Positions 9,337 through 18,111 of a stretch of DNA of 64,000 nucleotides are shown here, one piece after another. Origin of the DNA: Desulfobacter sp. (lineage in GTDB: Bacteria; Desulfobacterota; Desulfobacteria; Desulfobacterales; Desulfobacteraceae); contig CP054837.1 in NCBI GenBank assembly GCA_028768525.1, forward strand, positions 1,904,001-1,968,000, given 5' to 3'. The notes under the pieces are model-generated. The model saw nothing but the letters and a program-made list of their open reading frames with translations, did no database searches and was not told the DNA's origin. Positions within the stretch are counted from its first letter, which is position 1. Every line of letters starts with the position of its first letter. The position numbers and the translations under genes were made by a program.

Positions 9337-9368
9337 CAGCCGGAGCGGGCACCTGCCCGCTCCGGCTG
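9337..9368 (-). terminator. hairpin terminator after flgE
   Basis: This is a near-perfect inverted repeat: 15-base arms (9337-9351 and 9354-9368), GC-rich. It lies about 40 bp after the flgE stop on the minus strand. There is no clean U-run directly after it. A weaker hairpin (ccgtca/tgacgg, 9317-9332) follows. It separates flgE from the fliL promoter. Confidence 0.75.
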
Positions 9369-9409
9369 TAAAGAAAGGGGCAGCCGGGGGAACGGCTGCC
9401 GTGAATCGG

Positions 9410-12250
9410 CTAACGTTTCATCTGGATAACGGTCTGCATCATGTCATCCACGGTGGTGATGGTTTTAGAGTTGGCCTGGAACCCCCGCTGGTTGGTGATC
9501 ATATTCACGAACTCTTCTGAGATATCCACGTTGGACATTTCAAGGGAGTTGGGCGAAATATTGCCAAGGCCGTTTTCACCGGGCTTATTGGTGATGGCCG
9601 TACCCGAGGCCCGGGTTTCCATGAAAAGGTTGCTCCCCTCGTTGGAGAGACCGTAATTGTTCCTGAAATTGGCCAGCCCCACCCGGAAAAGGGGAATGAG
9701 CTGACCGTTGGAATAAATTCCTGTCATTATCCCGTCGGAGGCCACCTGCACCCGTGTCAGATCCCCGGCCGCATAGCCGTCAGCATCCTGGAATATCGTG
9801 GAGGAGGCCTTGGAATACTGGGTGGTGGACAGGGAATCGTTAACAAATGCATTGTTCACATATTTTGTCCCGATATTCATCTCGATCTTGGTTTCCGTGG
9901 CACCGAAATCACCGCCCAGAAAATCCGTGGTAAACCCGTAATATCCGGTGGTGGCGATATCCGACTTATTAATCGTGGTCCAGGCAGTGGAGCCAAGGAT
10001 ATCAAAATCGATTTCGCTCCTGTCATTATAGGGATGGGTGGAGGTCCCGTACTTCAGGTCATTGGTAAATGTAAACCGGATATCGTCGTTGTCATCGTCG
10101 TTGCCAGAACCGTCCAGGTCGATGACCGCCTCTTCATGGTCACCCTTGAGGGTGGCGTCGGGATATTCCTCGGGGGGCACGTTGGGGTCGGTATTAAAGG
10201 CAAAATGGCTGTTGGCATTGATGGCGCCGCCGGCCGAGGGGTTAAAGGTCAGGTCAGGGCTGCTGTCCCCGTCAAAATCAATGGAGAAAACTGCGCTGCC
10301 GCCGGTATTGATGATGGCGGCGTCGGCATATTCCCTGGGCGGGGTGGGGTCCATGTCGAATTTGATATTCTGTCCGGCGGCCGTGTTCAGGGCACTGGAA
10401 AATGAATACTGAACCGTTGTGGGATTGGCAGAAGGCGGCGCCGTGCCATCCAGATACCAGGTTCTGAATACCACTGTGGTGTTATTTGAGGCGGAGGGTA
10501 CAATCTCCATCCGGCCCAGACCTGCGCCGTTACCGCCGATATTGGCCGTATTGGACACACCGGTGGTGATGGTGGACCAGACACTGCCGGTCCAGTGCAG
10601 TTCGGGCTGGGGCCCGGCCGTGGTGGAAAAGGCGCCCTGGCTCCCCGCACTGGTCACCGTTACCTTGGGATCGTTTTTAGGTACAAAGGTAAAGGTGGAG
10701 GTAAAATCCTCTGACTTGATATCGTCATTCCATTCCCAGTTTGTCCCGTTATATGCCAGTTTGATGCCCGATGCCACCATGGAGACATCCTGGGCATTGA
10801 CGATGGCCGTGGTGGAGGTGGTGGTGGTGACGGCACCGCCGCCGCCGTCGGTGATGTTCACACCGGTTACCAGTGTCTGGGCGGAGGCGGGCTGTGCAGC
10901 CACCTCGGGATTGGACCAATACCACTGGCCGCTGTTTCCGGTGCCGCCGTACGGATTCCAGATAATGCCCAGTCCCTTGGAGTCCTTATCCATCACCCCG
11001 GGATCATTAATTTCAAGCTTGGTGTTGTCGTTGGCGGTTTCGCCGAAATACCGGGTGCCTTCGATCCCCTGGACATGGAGGTTGTTGGGGTCGTTGATGT
11101 CAAATCCCAGGGAATCCGTAGCCACCGCCGCCTGGGCCAGCTGAATTTTAAGGTCGGGATCGGTTTTGGGCGGGCTGGTCTGGTCAAGGACCAGATGGAT
11201 CTCATCATTATCGGAGTAGATGATTTCCGCATTGGGGTAGTTGGAGGGTTTTTCAGTGGCCGGATCAATGGAGCCGTCCCTGTCCTTGTCTTCAAACTGC
11301 CAGACAGCCCCGTCATATTCAAAGCTGAACCCGTATCCGTCCTTGGCCATGGCCTCACTGTTCATGATCTTGTACTCGATATTGTCGACGGTGTTCACCC
11401 CGTTGGCCGTAAAATTCCCCAGGCGGCCGGTGAATTCATCCATGGTGAAATCGAGGATGTCACCGCTGCTCTGGCTGAAGGTGATGGTCCCCCGTGCCAG
11501 AAGCCCCTTGGAATCAGTGCCCTGGACCAGGTCCCGCTTATCTTCTTCGGGATTGCAGGTGACCACATATTCCCATTCAGTGCCGGATTTTTTATCGTAA
11601 AAGATACTGACGTCATGGGTGGACCCCAGGGCATCGTATACCTTGGTCACGGTCTGGTATTCATAATTATTGGAGGGCAGGTAGGTATCCTCACCGGAAT
11701 CCCAGTTATTGGACAGTACAATGGCTTTGCTGGCGGCATCGGCATCCAGGTTGGTGATGGCCGTGATCTGGGAGCTTTTCTTGGGGGGGCTGGTAAAGGC
11801 CTGCAGCACGATATCCTTGATGGAACCGGTATCCTCTCCGTCATCGTTGAGTTCCCACCCCTGAACGATATACCCTTCGGGGTTGATGAGCTGCCCGCCT
11901 TTATCGAAATAAAAATTCCCCGCCCGGGTATAGTACAGGTTTTCCGAATTGGACTGGCGCATGATGAAAAAACCGTTGCCGCCAATGGAAAGATCGGTTG
12001 CATTGCCCGTGGACTCAAAAGACCCCTGGTTGAAATTCTGGGCCACATCCCCTACGGCCATGCCGCGGCCAAGCTGTTCGGCCCCGGCCTGGGTGGCCAC
12101 ACTTTCATACAGGGTGTCCGCAAAGGTCATTCTTCCCTTTTTAAACCCCACGGTGTTGATATTGGAAATATTGTTACCCGTTACCTGAAGGGCATTTCCC
12201 ATGTTTTTCAACCCGCTGGTACCTGTAAAAAGCGAACTTGATAAAGACAT
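9410..12250 (-). CDS. flgE: FlgE, very large flagellar hook protein
   Basis: This is the hook subunit, exported by the flagellar system and polymerised outside the cell. The N-terminus has the rod/hook signature (MSLSSSLFTGTSGL, then NNISNINTVGFKKGR at about 27-41). The C-terminus has the paired motif NVDISEEFVNMITNQRGFQANSKTI. At 946 residues it is more than twice the common 400-residue FlgE. The excess is a Thr/Ser/Asn/Asp-rich middle (roughly 200-850) that should form surface domains. It contains several DxDxDG-like loops. GAGAGGAAG precedes the ATG. It follows flgD by 45 bp. Confidence 0.93.
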   Translation of the reverse strand: MSLSSSLFTGTSGLKNMGNALQVTGNNISNINTVGFKKGRMTFADTLYESVATQAGAEQLGRGMAVGDVAQNFNQGSFESTGNATDLSIGGNGFFIMRQSNSENLYYTRAGNFYFDKGGQLINPEGYIVQGWELNDDGEDTGSIKDIVLQAFTSPPKKSSQITAITNLDADAASKAIVLSNNWDSGEDTYLPSNNYEYQTVTKVYDALGSTHDVSIFYDKKSGTEWEYVVTCNPEEDKRDLVQGTDSKGLLARGTITFSQSSGDILDFTMDEFTGRLGNFTANGVNTVDNIEYKIMNSEAMAKDGYGFSFEYDGAVWQFEDKDRDGSIDPATEKPSNYPNAEIIYSDNDEIHLVLDQTSPPKTDPDLKIQLAQAAVATDSLGFDINDPNNLHVQGIEGTRYFGETANDNTKLEINDPGVMDKDSKGLGIIWNPYGGTGNSGQWYWSNPEVAAQPASAQTLVTGVNITDGGGGAVTTTTSTTAIVNAQDVSMVASGIKLAYNGTNWEWNDDIKSEDFTSTFTFVPKNDPKVTVTSAGSQGAFSTTAGPQPELHWTGSVWSTITTGVSNTANIGGNGAGLGRMEIVPSASNNTTVVFRTWYLDGTAPPSANPTTVQYSFSSALNTAAGQNIKFDMDPTPPREYADAAIINTGGSAVFSIDFDGDSSPDLTFNPSAGGAINANSHFAFNTDPNVPPEEYPDATLKGDHEEAVIDLDGSGNDDDNDDIRFTFTNDLKYGTSTHPYNDRSEIDFDILGSTAWTTINKSDIATTGYYGFTTDFLGGDFGATETKIEMNIGTKYVNNAFVNDSLSTTQYSKASSTIFQDADGYAAGDLTRVQVASDGIMTGIYSNGQLIPLFRVGLANFRNNYGLSNEGSNLFMETRASGTAITNKPGENGLGNISPNSLEMSNVDISEEFVNMITNQRGFQANSKTITTVDDMMQTVIQMKR

Positions 12251-12295
12251 AACTTCCTCTCTTTGTTTATTTTATCTTTTTTGCAACCTGTAGCG

Positions 12296-13405
12296 CTATT
12301 TGATTCCCGTCACACTGTCCAGTGTCAGCAGCCGTGAACTGTCCTTAAGTTCCAGGAACTGCTGGCCGTTGACAATCTTAATACCGGCCACCTCTTCATT
12401 GACTGGGGTGTCGGCCAGTTTCCCCCTGGACATGACCTGGTACTGGTAAAGGCCGTCGGCCACTTTGTCGCCGGAATTGTCGGTGCCGTCCCACTCATAG
12501 GTATTGGCCCCTTCAACGGTCTGGTCTTCGCTGATCTGCACTGTCTTGACCAGGTTGCCGGCGGCATCAAGGATATTGAGCACGGCCAGGGCCTTCTGAT
12601 CCAGATTGAAACTCAGGTCGGTCCCCGCCACGGCCCCGTCTTCCACCTGGACAATGGGCTGCTCCGAGGTAACAGTCTTGCCCAGGTAGCCCACCAGGGA
12701 TTCGGGTTTTTCAGTGGAGGTTTCGGCCTTGTCCCGCACCGCATCCACAGAGGCCGGATCCATGAGCACCCCATTGACCACCAGGAAGGCATTGCCGTTA
12801 CTGTAGGAAACGCCCTGTACTTCCCCGGATACGGTTGAGGAAAGGTCCGTGAACCCGGCCCCGTAGTTGGCGCTGACCGTATATGTATAGGTGCCGTCGT
12901 CGGCCATCTTCCCGCTGCTGTCCTTGCCGTCCCAGGTAATGGTGTGGCCGCCGGCCTCCTGCTGGCCGAGGTTGAATGTCCTGACGGTATTTCCCTTGGC
13001 ATCGGTGACGGTGACTTTCACCTCTGCGGGTGTATCAATGCTGAAGTAGCCGCTGGAAGCCGTGCCGTCCTGAAGGGCGATGGTGTCCACCTTGCCCGCC
13101 ACCTCTTTACCGATATAGTCCATGATATCAGAGGAAGAACCGCCTCCGGAATTGCCGGCCACACCTTCCATGGTTTCATTCAGGTTCATCAACTGCTCCA
13201 ATTGTGAAAACTGGGCCAGCTGTGCTGAAAAATCAGTACCGTCCATGGGATTCAGGGGGTCCTGATTTTTAAGCTGGGCCACCAGCATGGTTAAAAAGGC
13301 GTCCCGCCCCAGCGCATCATTCTTTTGGGCCGTTTCGTCTTCCCTCGGCGTGTATGATGATACGATGTTGTCCAGTCCGGCATTTCCAGTTGATGTAACC
13401 GCCAT
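12296..13405 (-). CDS. flgD: FlgD, hook cap/scaffold protein with duplicated C-terminal module
   Basis: FlgD is exported and caps the growing hook. The conserved N-terminal core is clear: LGRDAFLTMLVAQLKNQDPL and DFSAQLAQFSQLEQLMNLNE (about 32-77). At 369 residues it is longer than the usual 220-240. The reason is visible: residues 96-223 and 239-369 are two copies of the C-terminal tudor/Ig-like module. Parallel motifs are DYIGKEV/GYLGKTV and TITWDGKDSSGKMADDGTYTYTV/TYEWDGTDNSGDKVADGLYQYQV (each quoted in part). The start has GGAG 8 bases upstream. A sigma-54 promoter lies at 13447-13462. Confidence 0.94.
   Translation of the reverse strand: MAVTSTGNAGLDNIVSSYTPREDETAQKNDALGRDAFLTMLVAQLKNQDPLNPMDGTDFSAQLAQFSQLEQLMNLNETMEGVAGNSGGGSSSDIMDYIGKEVAGKVDTIALQDGTASSGYFSIDTPAEVKVTVTDAKGNTVRTFNLGQQEAGGHTITWDGKDSSGKMADDGTYTYTVSANYGAGFTDLSSTVSGEVQGVSYSNGNAFLVVNGVLMDPASVDAVRDKAETSTEKPESLVGYLGKTVTSEQPIVQVEDGAVAGTDLSFNLDQKALAVLNILDAAGNLVKTVQISEDQTVEGANTYEWDGTDNSGDKVADGLYQYQVMSRGKLADTPVNEEVAGIKIVNGQQFLELKDSSRLLTLDSVTGIK
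12299..13120 (-). repeat. two tandem copies of the FlgD C-terminal module
   Basis: Copy 1 is residues 96-223 (bases 12737-13120). Copy 2 is residues 239-369 (bases 12299-12691). Both keep the order: GY/DY-(I/L)GK, beta-rich stretch with DA(K/A)GN(T/L)V(R/K)T, WDG-(K/T)D-(S/N)SG, ADG-TY/LY, and a closing NG(N/Q)-(A/Q)F segment. The copies are diverged, so this is an old duplication and not a DNA-level tandem repeat. Confidence 0.85.
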
Positions 13406-13446
13406 TGTTTTTTCTCCAAATCAGGTAATAATTTCAAACTTAATTG

Positions 13447-13462
13447 AGCAATGTCTGTGCCA
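13447..13462 (-). promoter_or_regulatory. sigma-54 promoter of flgD-flgE
   Basis: The minus strand reads TGGCACAGACATTGCT, a full consensus -24/-12 match with GG-N10-GC. It lies about 42 bp before the flgD ATG. Confidence 0.92.
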
Positions 13463-13559
13463 GCCACGCCTCTCTTAAATTTATGCTTTATTTTCAATAA
13501 GTTATCATTAGAGTTTGATATTTTTCGTCTTGATTCAGCCTGTTTTTGGAATAAATTTC

Positions 13560-13583
13560 CCCATGGGCGGCCCGGCCCATGGG
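13560..13583 (-). terminator. hairpin after fliK
   Basis: This is an inverted repeat with cccatgggc (13560-13568) and gcccatggg (13575-13583), about 50 bp beyond the fliK stop. On the minus strand it is followed by GAAATTT. It is a plausible terminator dividing fliK from the flgD promoter. Confidence 0.65.
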
Positions 13584-13633
13584 AAAATATTACCGGATGA
13601 TTATTGGGGAAATTTTAAGGGGGGGAAAAAGGG

Positions 13634-15445
13634 TTAGGCTACAAAATGATATGAACCGTCCAGGTCGGATTCCTGCGCAAGCGGAAGGGGCTCATCGCTG
13701 CCCTCGGCATTGGAACCACCCAATCCGCCGCCGGCATTCCTGCCGCCTTTACGGTTAAAGTTGCCGGCCTGCCCGCCCGCATTGGCCATGGACTGCCTGA
13801 AATCACTGCTCATGTCCACATCAAAGCTGTCCAGGCTGATGCCGGCTGAGGCAAGGGTTGTCCTCAGTTCATTGACATTGGACGCCAGTATATCTTTGGC
13901 CGCCTGGTTCTCGGTGAGGATGCTCACCTTGATGCTGTTGCCTGAATTATCGATGGTGAGCATCAGCCGTCCCAGTTCCGCAGGCTTCAACTGGATCTTG
14001 AGGGTACTCTCACCATTGTTCACCGCCCGGACAATACTCCGGTTTACCTGGTTGGTCACATAGGAGGGCAGTGCCCGTTCAGAGGATTTGGTTCTAAGGC
14101 TGGTCAAGGGGCTGTTGGTATCGGCCTTTGCCCCGGCTGTGTCCCCGGACTGCACATCGACCTTGTCCGCCTGTGCGTCCGCAGATTTATGTTCCGTTCC
14201 GGCGGCATGCCTGCCATGGCCCTGGCCGGAAAGCCCGGATGCCACCTGCTTTGCCACGGGAGTGCTGATCTCCTTGAGGCCGGTATCGGTCCGGGAGGTA
14301 TCGCCCGTCTGTTCCGCTGCAAAGAGGCTGGTTTTATTTTTCCCGTTCTTTTTCGGAATCAGCAAATCATTTTTGAACTGGTCCCGGACCTCACGGAAGG
14401 AAAATCCGGACAGGTCTTGATCCTCACTGGCCAGGGTAAAGGAGGCGAACAGCTTGTCAACCAAGGCACCTGCCGATTCTTTTCCCCCGTTTTCCCCGGC
14501 ACCGCCTGCCAGGGGCAATTGGGAAGCATGCTGTATCGACTGCACATCTTTGGTTTTGGATCTGGCATAGGTATCAAAAATCGAAATCAGATCTTTAAGG
14601 GTCACGGTCTCCCCTTCAGATGCCCCGGCGCCGATATCCTGCACCACCGCCTCTGCCGCTGAGGCCATATTTACACTGGCCAGGAGCTCCGTTACCTTAG
14701 ACCTGTCCGCCGTTATTTCCAACGGAGTGCCGCTCTGGCTGCCGGATTCCATCATCTTTTCAAGTGCCTGCACCAGTGTATTAAGGTTGATCCCATTCTG
14801 GCCGCTGTCCGCTTTTTCCAGGATGCCTGCCGCCACATCCTTGGGGATTTGGTACTCCTCCAGGAGGGCTGCGATAAACGGAAGGGAAGAGGTTTCCAAG
14901 AACACATCTTCATCGGCATCCTCCCCGTCCACGGGTTCCAGGGAATCAAGGCTTTTCATCACATCACCGAGGCTGATTTCCTTTTCCCCTGCCCCGAGCT
15001 TTTCTTTGAATCCCGCAAGGGCCTCGGCCACCTCATCCGGGTCGAACCCGGCCTTGACCAGGAGTTTTTCCAGGGCATCCAGCCCCTCCCTATCCATGGT
15101 GACGCCATTGAGATCCCCCCCGGAAATTTTCAGAAGGGCGGCCTCCAGGCTGGCCAAAAAGGCCTTTCCGCTTTTAACGGCCGAAGTCGTCGTTTCGGTA
15201 TTTTCCCCGGTTTCGACAAGTTTTTCCGCCTTGCCCGCCCCCTGGGAAGACTGTTCCACCGCCTCAAGCTTCCCCACGGCCTTTTTGAACCTGGCCGCAA
15301 ATGCATCCAGGTTTGAGCCGGTGTCTTCAACGGCCCGGCCAGCCGATCCTGTCCCGGCAGACGGGTTCCCCAAATTTGAAGCGTTACGGGCCGCCAGGTT
15401 GGAAACTGCTGATTTCATATCGGCAAAGGCAAACATCATGTCCAT
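13634..15445 (-). CDS. fliK: FliK, hook-length control protein
   Basis: FliK is a secreted ruler that measures hook length and triggers the FlhB switch. The C-terminal Flg_hook domain is recognisable (STLKIQLKPAELGRLMLTID, then ILTENQAAKDILASNVNELR, about residues 480-550). The rest is low-complexity, as usual. I place the start at the ATG at 15445 (MDMMFAFADMKSAV), which has AAGGATAGG seven bases upstream. That gives 603 residues. A TTG start at 15478 would fall only about 10 bases from the expected sigma-54 transcript start. The protein is long, in keeping with the large FlgE. Confidence 0.9.
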   Translation of the reverse strand: MDMMFAFADMKSAVSNLAARNASNLGNPSAGTGSAGRAVEDTGSNLDAFAARFKKAVGKLEAVEQSSQGAGKAEKLVETGENTETTTSAVKSGKAFLASLEAALLKISGGDLNGVTMDREGLDALEKLLVKAGFDPDEVAEALAGFKEKLGAGEKEISLGDVMKSLDSLEPVDGEDADEDVFLETSSLPFIAALLEEYQIPKDVAAGILEKADSGQNGINLNTLVQALEKMMESGSQSGTPLEITADRSKVTELLASVNMASAAEAVVQDIGAGASEGETVTLKDLISIFDTYARSKTKDVQSIQHASQLPLAGGAGENGGKESAGALVDKLFASFTLASEDQDLSGFSFREVRDQFKNDLLIPKKNGKNKTSLFAAEQTGDTSRTDTGLKEISTPVAKQVASGLSGQGHGRHAAGTEHKSADAQADKVDVQSGDTAGAKADTNSPLTSLRTKSSERALPSYVTNQVNRSIVRAVNNGESTLKIQLKPAELGRLMLTIDNSGNSIKVSILTENQAAKDILASNVNELRTTLASAGISLDSFDVDMSSDFRQSMANAGGQAGNFNRKGGRNAGGGLGGSNAEGSDEPLPLAQESDLDGSYHFVA

Positions 15446-15497
15446 AGGGCACCTATCCTTAAAATCCTGTAAAAACAAATTATCAGTTCCCTAAAGA

Positions 15498-15513
15498 GGC
15501 AATGATCATGCCA
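15498..15513 (-). promoter_or_regulatory. sigma-54 promoter of fliK
   Basis: The minus strand reads TGGCATGATCATTGCC: -24 GG and -12 GC with 10-base spacing, one permitted C-to-T variation at the end of the -24 box. The -12 element is about 55 bp before the chosen fliK ATG. Confidence 0.87.
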
Positions 15514-15613
15514 AATCGGATTAAAGAGAGTTTTTGCTATAATTTTCAGATAGTTGGATAAAAAACATTTCGATTCATCTCCAATACCCGGCACCGAATT
15601 TTGGAAAAAATTA

Positions 15614-15654
15614 CCGGGCATTCCGGCAAATTATGACCATGCCGGAATGCCCGG
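15614..15654 (-). terminator. rho-independent terminator after the motE-like gene
   Basis: Perfect 15-base arms (15614-15628 and 15640-15654) have an 11-base loop. On the minus strand TAATTTTTT follows. It lies 39 bp after the stop of the motE-like gene and closes the flgB-motE unit. Confidence 0.92.
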
Positions 15655-15692
15655 AAAAAGACGAGGCAGGACAAAGGGTATTGGGGGAGGGA

Positions 15693-16325
15693 TTACTTGC
15701 GTTTAAAGGCGAGGCGTTCGCTGATCTTTGCCGCTTTTGCAGAATCCACGAACGAAAGAATCTGGGAAGCCGACGCTTCCCGCATCCGTACAAAGATTTC
15801 CTGGGCCACCTCAAGTGCCATCTTATCCACGATCAATGCCGCGGCCTTGGGTTTCATGCCGGCATACATTTTTACCAGCCGGTTCATTTTGGCCTCAAAG
15901 GCTGCTTCCTTATCCAGTTCAGCCTGGCTCTTTTTTCGCTCCAGCTTTGCCAGATCGTCGTTTATCTGTTTTTTCAGCTCGGCCAGGGCAGCCAGTTTCT
16001 CATCGATCTGGGCTTCATAGTTTTCAAGCTCTTTTTTTTCCCGGATCAGACGCTGGGATTCAGCGTCAACAGCCAGCCTCTTCTCTTCAAGCCCCCTGAG
16101 TACGACCTTGGCCGGGTCCGGGCATTCAGGACACTCGGGACAGGGGGCAGGCTTTCCCTCTTCTTCTGCTTTCTCCCCTTCCTTGGCGGTCTCTTTTTTT
16201 TCCTCATCGGCGGCAAAGGCAGTGGAGCCCCCGTCAAAGAAGGGATTACCGCCGGTGCCACTCCCGCCCCAGCTTACCAGCATCACCACAGCAACCATCA
16301 GATAGATATATTTACGACTGCCCAT
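15693..16325 (-). CDS. MotE-like flagellar coiled-coil protein (MgtE-N-like C-terminus)
   Basis: The 210 residues have an N-terminal hydrophobic segment (about 5-20), an acidic stretch and an unusual CPECPECPD cluster at about residues 62-70. A long coiled coil follows (about 78-150), then a C-terminal helical part (MYAGMKPKAAALIVDKM, ASQILSFVD) like the MgtE N-domain seen in MotE. Members of this family, coded after fliJ, act as chaperones for the stator protein MotC or support motor assembly. That role is inferred here. GGGAGG precedes the ATG, which overlaps fliJ by 14 bp. It is the last gene before a strong terminator. Confidence 0.75.
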   Translation of the reverse strand: MGSRKYIYLMVAVVMLVSWGGSGTGGNPFFDGGSTAFAADEEKKETAKEGEKAEEEGKPAPCPECPECPDPAKVVLRGLEEKRLAVDAESQRLIREKKELENYEAQIDEKLAALAELKKQINDDLAKLERKKSQAELDKEAAFEAKMNRLVKMYAGMKPKAAALIVDKMALEVAQEIFVRMREASASQILSFVDSAKAAKISERLAFKRK

Positions 16326-16770
16326 TCAAAGCCTCCCTTGCGGTTTTTATGGCTGAGATCTCATCAAGCCCCTTCTGCTCTTCCCTGAGCATTTCACGGG
16401 TATATTCCTCAGCCCGCCTCTCACGTAACCGTTCCATGGCTTTTTTGTCAATGGTTCTTTGCTTAAGAATTTTTCTTTTTTCCGCCACCACCTTTTCAAG
16501 GTACCTTTTGCGGTCCCGTTCGCTGACAATGGTTTGGTCCAGGCCGGACAGATAGGCGTAGTGGCTGCGGAACTCATTTGAGGGAATCCCTTTTTCCACC
16601 AGCCGGTCAAGGCGGCCTTCGGCATCCAGCCGATTCTGCTTCATGTCTGCAATGCCCTTTTCGCAGGCGGTGACATCCGCCACGGCCCTGGCCATATCCT
16701 GGCGGGCCTGTTGTTCCAGGTGTTTCCTGTAATTGAGCAGGGACTGAAGTTTGAATTCAAACCGTTTCAT
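16312..16770 (-). CDS. fliJ: FliJ, export ATPase-associated coiled-coil protein
   Basis: FliJ is the central stalk-like coiled coil that links the FliI ATPase ring to FlhA. The 152 residues start MKRFEFKLQSLLNYRKHLE, a typical FliJ opening, and are helical with heptad patterns and high Lys/Arg/Glu throughout. It lies 9 bp after fliI and overlaps the motE-like gene. Confidence 0.92.
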   Translation of the reverse strand: MKRFEFKLQSLLNYRKHLEQQARQDMARAVADVTACEKGIADMKQNRLDAEGRLDRLVEKGIPSNEFRSHYAYLSGLDQTIVSERDRKRYLEKVVAEKRKILKQRTIDKKAMERLRERRAEEYTREMLREEQKGLDEISAIKTAREALNGQS

Positions 16771-16779
16771 GCCATCCCC

Positions 16780-18111
16780 CTAAACTTCCAGGGCAGCGCT
16801 GAGTCCTGCGACACTGGACTTGTGGTCCATGCCGGCCTCAATCTGCTGGCGCAGGAACTGGTTGATCCTGGGCATGAGCCGCTTGGCCTGGTCCACATTG
16901 GGGTCGGAACCGTCCACATAGGCCCCGATGGAGATCATATCTTCGGCACTTTTATATGCCGCCATTATTGCCACGGCCTTATCCCTCACGGCCATGTGGT
17001 CTTGGGTGCTCACATCCCGCATGACCCTGGATACACTGGCCATCACATCGATGGCCGGATAATGCCCCCGGTTGGCCAAATCCCTGGAAAGGACGATATG
17101 GCCGTCCACAATGGAACGGACCGTATCCCCCACCGGATCATTCATGTCGTCCCCTTCCACCAGGGTGGTATAAATACCGGTAATGGAGCCCCCGCTTTCA
17201 AGGCATCCGGCCCGCTCCAGAAGGATGGGGATCTGGACAAAAAAGGAAGGGGTGTATCCCCGGGTGGTGGGAGGTTCGCCGGCGGCCAGGCCCACATCCC
17301 TGGAGGACATGGCAAACCGGGTGATGGAATCCACCATGAGCAGGACATTCTTTCCCTGGTCCCTGAAATATTCGGCAATGGTGGTGGCAAGATAGGCCCC
17401 CCGCATACGGGTCAGGGGCGGGGAATCCGAGGTGGCGGCCACCACCACGGCCCGGCGCAGCCCTGCGGGCCCCAGGGTATCTTCCACAAAATCCTTGACC
17501 TCCCGGCCCCGCTCCCCGATAAGTCCGATGACCACCACATCCGCAGCCGTATGCTTGGTCATCATGCCCATGAGCACACTTTTGCCCACACCGGAACCGG
17601 CCATGATGGCCACCCGCTGGCCCCGGCCCAGGGTAATCATGGAATTTATGGCGCCGATGCCCACATCCAGCGGTTCTCTAATGGTTTTCCGCTCCAGGGG
17701 CCCCAGGGGCTTGCCGTAGAGATAGTAGCTGTGGTCCGCCGGAATGGGGCCTTTCCCGTCAATGGGATTGCCCATGCCGTCCACCACCCGGCCCAGCATG
17801 GCGTCTGAAACCCCCACCATGGGGGAGGAGGCCACGGGAAGAATCCGGCTACCCAGGCTGATGCCCCGCATATCGCCAAAGGGCATGAACAGGGCTTTTT
17901 CGCCCTTGAAACCGACAACCTCAGCCATGACGGCCAGGCCCTGGTCATTGATGATATTGCAGACCCCGCCCACGCCAAGGCCTAAGCTGTCCCCTTCGGC
18001 GATGAGGCCGATGACCTGTGAAACCCGTCCTTCTGGCACAACGGTTCTGGCACCCGCCACCGCCCTGAGGTATCGGGAAAAATCCACCCGGTCAAAAAGA
18101 TCCGCTCTCAT
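16780..18111 (-). CDS. fliI: FliI, flagellar export ATPase
   Basis: FliI is a F1-beta-like ATPase that energises and orders export at the cytosolic face. The 443 residues contain Walker A GSGVGKSVLMGMMTK, the ERGREVKDFVED segment and Walker B-like NVLLMVDSITRF. The type III ATPase signature SSRDVGLAAGEPPTTRGYTP is also present. Length is typical. The ATG overlaps the fliH stop by 4 bp. Confidence 0.97.
   Translation of the reverse strand: MRADLFDRVDFSRYLRAVAGARTVVPEGRVSQVIGLIAEGDSLGLGVGGVCNIINDQGLAVMAEVVGFKGEKALFMPFGDMRGISLGSRILPVASSPMVGVSDAMLGRVVDGMGNPIDGKGPIPADHSYYLYGKPLGPLERKTIREPLDVGIGAINSMITLGRGQRVAIMAGSGVGKSVLMGMMTKHTAADVVVIGLIGERGREVKDFVEDTLGPAGLRRAVVVAATSDSPPLTRMRGAYLATTIAEYFRDQGKNVLLMVDSITRFAMSSRDVGLAAGEPPTTRGYTPSFFVQIPILLERAGCLESGGSITGIYTTLVEGDDMNDPVGDTVRSIVDGHIVLSRDLANRGHYPAIDVMASVSRVMRDVSTQDHMAVRDKAVAIMAAYKSAEDMISIGAYVDGSDPNVDQAKRLMPRINQFLRQQIEAGMDHKSSVAGLSAALEV

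Noticed and set aside
11075..12241. 388-residue plus-strand open frame opposite flgE
   Set aside because: flgE has conserved ends and good codon structure on the minus strand. The antisense product has no motif and no ribosome site.
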